Shown here: positions 5,310 to 6,624 of the stretch, piece after piece | Layout: each line of letters begins with the position of its first letter | Position numbering within the stretch: the first letter of the stretch is position 1 | Origin: Bacillota bacterium | GTDB taxonomy: Bacteria; Bacillota; Clostridia; Acetivibrionales; DSM-1351 | NCBI GenBank assembly: GCA_023426005.1 | Contig: JAFABO010000164.1 | Location: forward strand, 1 to 6,624 | Length of the DNA: 6,624 nucleotides | Direction of reading: 5' to 3' | Program-made: the position numbers and the translations under genes | The notes under the pieces: generated by a model | Databases searched by the model: none | The model's input: the letters and a program-made list of their open reading frames with translations, nothing else | What the model was told of the DNA's origin: nothing

Positions 5310-6067
5310 TAAATCCCATGGATCTAAGCGGCAGGAATATACTTGTAACAGGAGCCTCTTCAGGTATCGGCAAAACTATTGCAGTGTACTTGAGCAGGCT
5401 TGGAGCAAACGTCATGCTGGCTGCCAGAGATGAAAACAAATTAAAGACAGCCTATAATGATCTGGAGCAGGGCAGCCACTCATATTACTCAATTGATTTA
5501 AACAACCTGAATGAAATTGAAGGCATGCTGGATAAAATATGCAGTGACGGCAGGAAGCTCAATGGTATTGTGCATTCTGCAGGAATATCCAAAACCGTGC
5601 CCATTCAATTTTTAAAAATCCAGGACCTAAACAGCATTATGTCGGTAAATTTTTATTCTTTTATGGAATTGGTAAAGCATTTCACCAAAAGGAAATATAA
5701 TGAGACCGGAGGCAGTATTGTGGCTATTTCCTCCATTTCCGGCAAAGTCGGAGCAAGGGGGCTGGCTGCCTACTGCGCCAGCAAAGGGGCGCTTGACAGT
5801 GCAATAAGGGCCCTGGCTGTGGAGCTGGCTCCCAGAAATATAAGAATTAACTCCATTGCTCCGGGCATGATAAAAACTCAGATATACGAGGGTCTGCTTG
5901 AAGTTGTAAACAACAAGGATTTTGAAACCGATCTGAAGAAAAGACAGTTTATGGGACCTGGGGCACCGGAAGATGTGGCCTCCGCCGCCGCATTTCTCCT
6001 CAGCGATGCCTCCGGGTTTATAACCGGTACATCAATGATAGTGGATGGCGGATATCTGGCACACTAG
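5306..6067 (+). CDS. FabG-like SDR, probable 3-oxoacyl-ACP reductase
   Basis: A 253-residue classical short-chain dehydrogenase/reductase with a Rossmann fold. TGASSGIG (15-22) binds the nucleotide. R41 after the second strand suggests NADPH. N115, S143, Y156 and K160 (in YCASK) form the catalytic set. APGMIKT (185-191) and the IVDGGYLA end are typical of FabG-like enzymes. The usual NNAG segment reads HSAG (90-93). In this context it most likely reduces the 3-oxoacyl-ACP made by the adjacent synthase to 3-hydroxyacyl-ACP, though SDR substrates cannot be fixed by sequence alone. The GTG start at 5306 is preferred: it overlaps the upstream TGA (GTGA) and GGAG lies ten bases before it, whereas the in-frame ATG at 5318 has no close ribosome site. 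It is the last gene of the cassette; no dehydratase, enoyl reductase or thioesterase follows. Confidence 0.88.
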   Translation: MINPMDLSGRNILVTGASSGIGKTIAVYLSRLGANVMLAARDENKLKTAYNDLEQGSHSYYSIDLNNLNEIEGMLDKICSDGRKLNGIVHSAGISKTVPIQFLKIQDLNSIMSVNFYSFMELVKHFTKRKYNETGGSIVAISSISGKVGARGLAAYCASKGALDSAIRALAVELAPRNIRINSIAPGMIKTQIYEGLLEVVNNKDFETDLKKRQFMGPGAPEDVASAAAFLLSDASGFITGTSMIVDGGYLAH

Positions 6068-6175
6068 TAGTCTGTCCGACGAAAAATTGTTCAAAGAGGA
6101 TACCTAACCCATAAAGAACATTATTCCCAAATAGTGGGTGTCTTCAAGTGGGGTTATGGCGTATTTTGGGGTGTT

Positions 6176-6194
6176 AGTGATTATCCAAATCACT
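6176..6194 (+). terminator. Hairpin without T-run, weak terminator candidate
   Basis: AGTGATT (6176-6182) pairs perfectly with AATCACT (6188-6194) around the loop ATCCA, 109 bases after the reductase stop. It is followed by TCTACCTCCC rather than T's, so it may protect the 3' end of the mRNA rather than terminate transcription. Confidence 0.25.
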
Positions 6195-6224
6195 TCTACC
6201 TCCCGTTTAAGAACTATTTAAAGG

Positions 6225-6309
6225 TTAATAGAGGATAAACTCGCAAAATGCGGACTTTTTACTTTAAGTTCACTCTGTTTTTAAAGTCATTTTTCAAAAT
6301 TAATAGAGG
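6225..6309 (+). repeat. Ten-base direct repeat TTAATAGAGG
   Basis: TTAATAGAGG occurs at 6225-6234 and again at 6300-6309, 75 bases apart, upstream of the small ORF. The repeat includes an AGAGG ribosome-site-like core, but neither copy is followed by a credible ORF. It could be a protein-binding site or chance. Confidence 0.35.
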
Positions 6310-6371
6310 CCGAATATTAATCCGTGTAAATGTCAATAATCTCCACAACAAAGAAAACGGAGGTTATGAAA

Positions 6372-6518
6372 ATGAGACAGTCAAAGAACATTCTTACAGA
6401 CAAGGAAATGGAACTGGTCAGTCTGCTGGTTAAAGATTGCCAAAGCACTGGTGCATATTTCGGTGGCGTCCGGGTTCTTCCGCATATTCGAGTATCCGGA
6501 ATTAAAATAAAAAGCTAA
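6372..6518 (+). CDS. Small hypothetical protein, 48 residues
   Basis: A short ORF with a good ribosome site: GGAGG (6359-6363) lies eight bases before ATG at 6372; the in-frame ATG at 6366 is only two bases from it and is less likely. The protein starts MRQSKNILTDKEMELVSLL, a plausible amphipathic helix, then a glycine-containing and basic tail ending GIKIKS. The N-terminal LTDKE with following helix resembles the start of CotF-type spore coat proteins, which are longer. If that is right this is a truncated remnant, but the match is too short to rely on. No signal peptide, membrane segment or metal motif was seen. It is separated from the acyl cassette by about 300 bases, so it is probably its own transcription unit. 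Confidence 0.45.
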   Translation: MRQSKNILTDKEMELVSLLVKDCQSTGAYFGGVRVLPHIRVSGIKIKS

Positions 6519-6536
6519 TATAAAATCTTAGCTTTT
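6510..6536 (+). terminator. Possible terminator of the small ORF
   Basis: AAAAGCTAA (6510-6518) and TTAGCTTTT (6528-6536) form a perfect nine-pair stem around a nine-base loop, with the stop codon of the small ORF inside the left arm. The T's belong to the stem rather than following it, and the stem is AT-rich, so termination may be weak. The symmetry would allow it to work in both directions. Confidence 0.45.
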
Positions 6537-6540
6537 AACA

Positions 6541-6561
6541 ATGGGAGCCCAGCTCTCCCAT
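6541..6561 (+). terminator. GC-richer hairpin after the small ORF
   Basis: ATGGGAG (6541-6547) pairs perfectly with CTCCCAT (6555-6561) around CCCAGCT, four bases after the preceding hairpin. No T-run follows (ACATAATTCG). Two adjacent hairpins just past a stop codon suggest a transcript-end structure. The final 60 bases of the window hold nothing else recognisable. Confidence 0.35.
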
Positions 6562-6624
6562 ACATAATTCGCTTAATCATCTTCAAACGATTATTGTTAC
6601 CTTCAACATAACCATTACTAAATG

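Larger units (their letters stand above)
6068..6371. other. Intergenic stretch after the acyl cassette
   Basis: About 300 bases with no convincing gene. Near the left end TAACCC and GGGTTA can pair around a small CCCA-AATAG-TGGG stem, without a T-run. A seven-pair hairpin lies at 6176-6194, a CGCA-AAA-TGCG mini-hairpin followed by TTTTT at 6242-6260, and the decamer TTAATAGAGG occurs at 6225-6234 and 6300-6309. A weak promoter-like pair, TTCAAA (6293-6298) and TATTAA (6315-6320), precedes the small ORF. No clear terminator for the acyl cassette and no recognised riboswitch were found. Confidence 0.6.

Noticed and set aside
6068..6371. Riboswitch, T-box or c-di-GMP element upstream of the small ORF
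   Set aside because: No T-box sequence, no GEMM core and no other riboswitch consensus was found, and the stems present are short and isolated.
6248..6433. Frame from the ATG at 6248 across the small ORF
   Set aside because: It overlaps the small ORF in another frame and lacks a ribosome site, and its translation is low-complexity Phe/Lys-rich sequence from AT-rich DNA.
6450..6510. A frameshift extending the small ORF into SVASGFFRIFEYPELK in the +1 frame
   Set aside because: The alternative tail looks protein-like, but it ends at almost the same place and there is no homopolymer or homology visible to support a shift.
1..6624. Insertion sequence, prophage, CRISPR array or tRNA gene
   Set aside because: No transposase or integrase, no terminal inverted repeats with target duplication, no regularly spaced repeats and no cloverleaf were seen on either strand.

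Overview
The window looks like chromosomal DNA of a moderately low-G+C Firmicute, most likely of the Clostridia. This rests on strong GGAGG-type ribosome sites, GTG and TTG starts, the general codon use, and a metal-handling protein architecture familiar from anaerobic clostridia. The genus is inferred, not demonstrated. No rRNA, tRNA, CRISPR array or intact mobile element was seen.

Left part (1-2158), metal homeostasis. The window opens inside the 3' end of an ArsR/SmtB-family repressor gene on the + strand. Its last helix carries the complete D-x-H...H..E spacing of the SmtB alpha-5 zinc site. A strong stem-loop and T-run terminator (156-201) closes it. Convergent to it is a 626-residue minus-strand gene encoding a mosaic membrane protein. 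It has an N-terminal heavy-metal-associated (HMA) domain, a DsbD_2/TauE-like membrane core, and two C-terminal cupredoxin-like domains with CWMGM motifs, plus Cys-Cys motifs. It is probably a copper-handling (or related soft-metal) protein.

Middle (2159-2478), intergenic. This 320-base divergent control region holds a long imperfect hairpin in the leader of the minus-strand gene. Two abutting perfect inverted repeats lie beside a possible -10 element facing the + strand genes.

Right part (2479-6067), a compact four-gene + strand cassette. It encodes a stand-alone HxxxD (condensation/PapA-like) acyltransferase, a 72-residue acyl carrier protein, a FabH-like ketoacyl synthase III with an intact Cys-His-Asn triad, and a FabG-like SDR reductase. 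The last three are tightly packed (12-nt gap, then a 4-nt overlap). A plausible reading is a miniature acyl assembly line: the synthase extends a primer with malonyl-ACP, the reductase makes a 3-hydroxyacyl-ACP, and the HxxxD enzyme transfers the acyl group to an alcohol or amine. The product and acceptor cannot be read from the sequence. This cassette is the best candidate in the window for an undescribed small-molecule or acyl-modification system.

Right edge (6068-6624). About 300 bases of mostly non-coding sequence with weak hairpins and a 10-bp direct repeat lead to a small 48-residue ORF with a good ribosome site. Two hairpins follow it.
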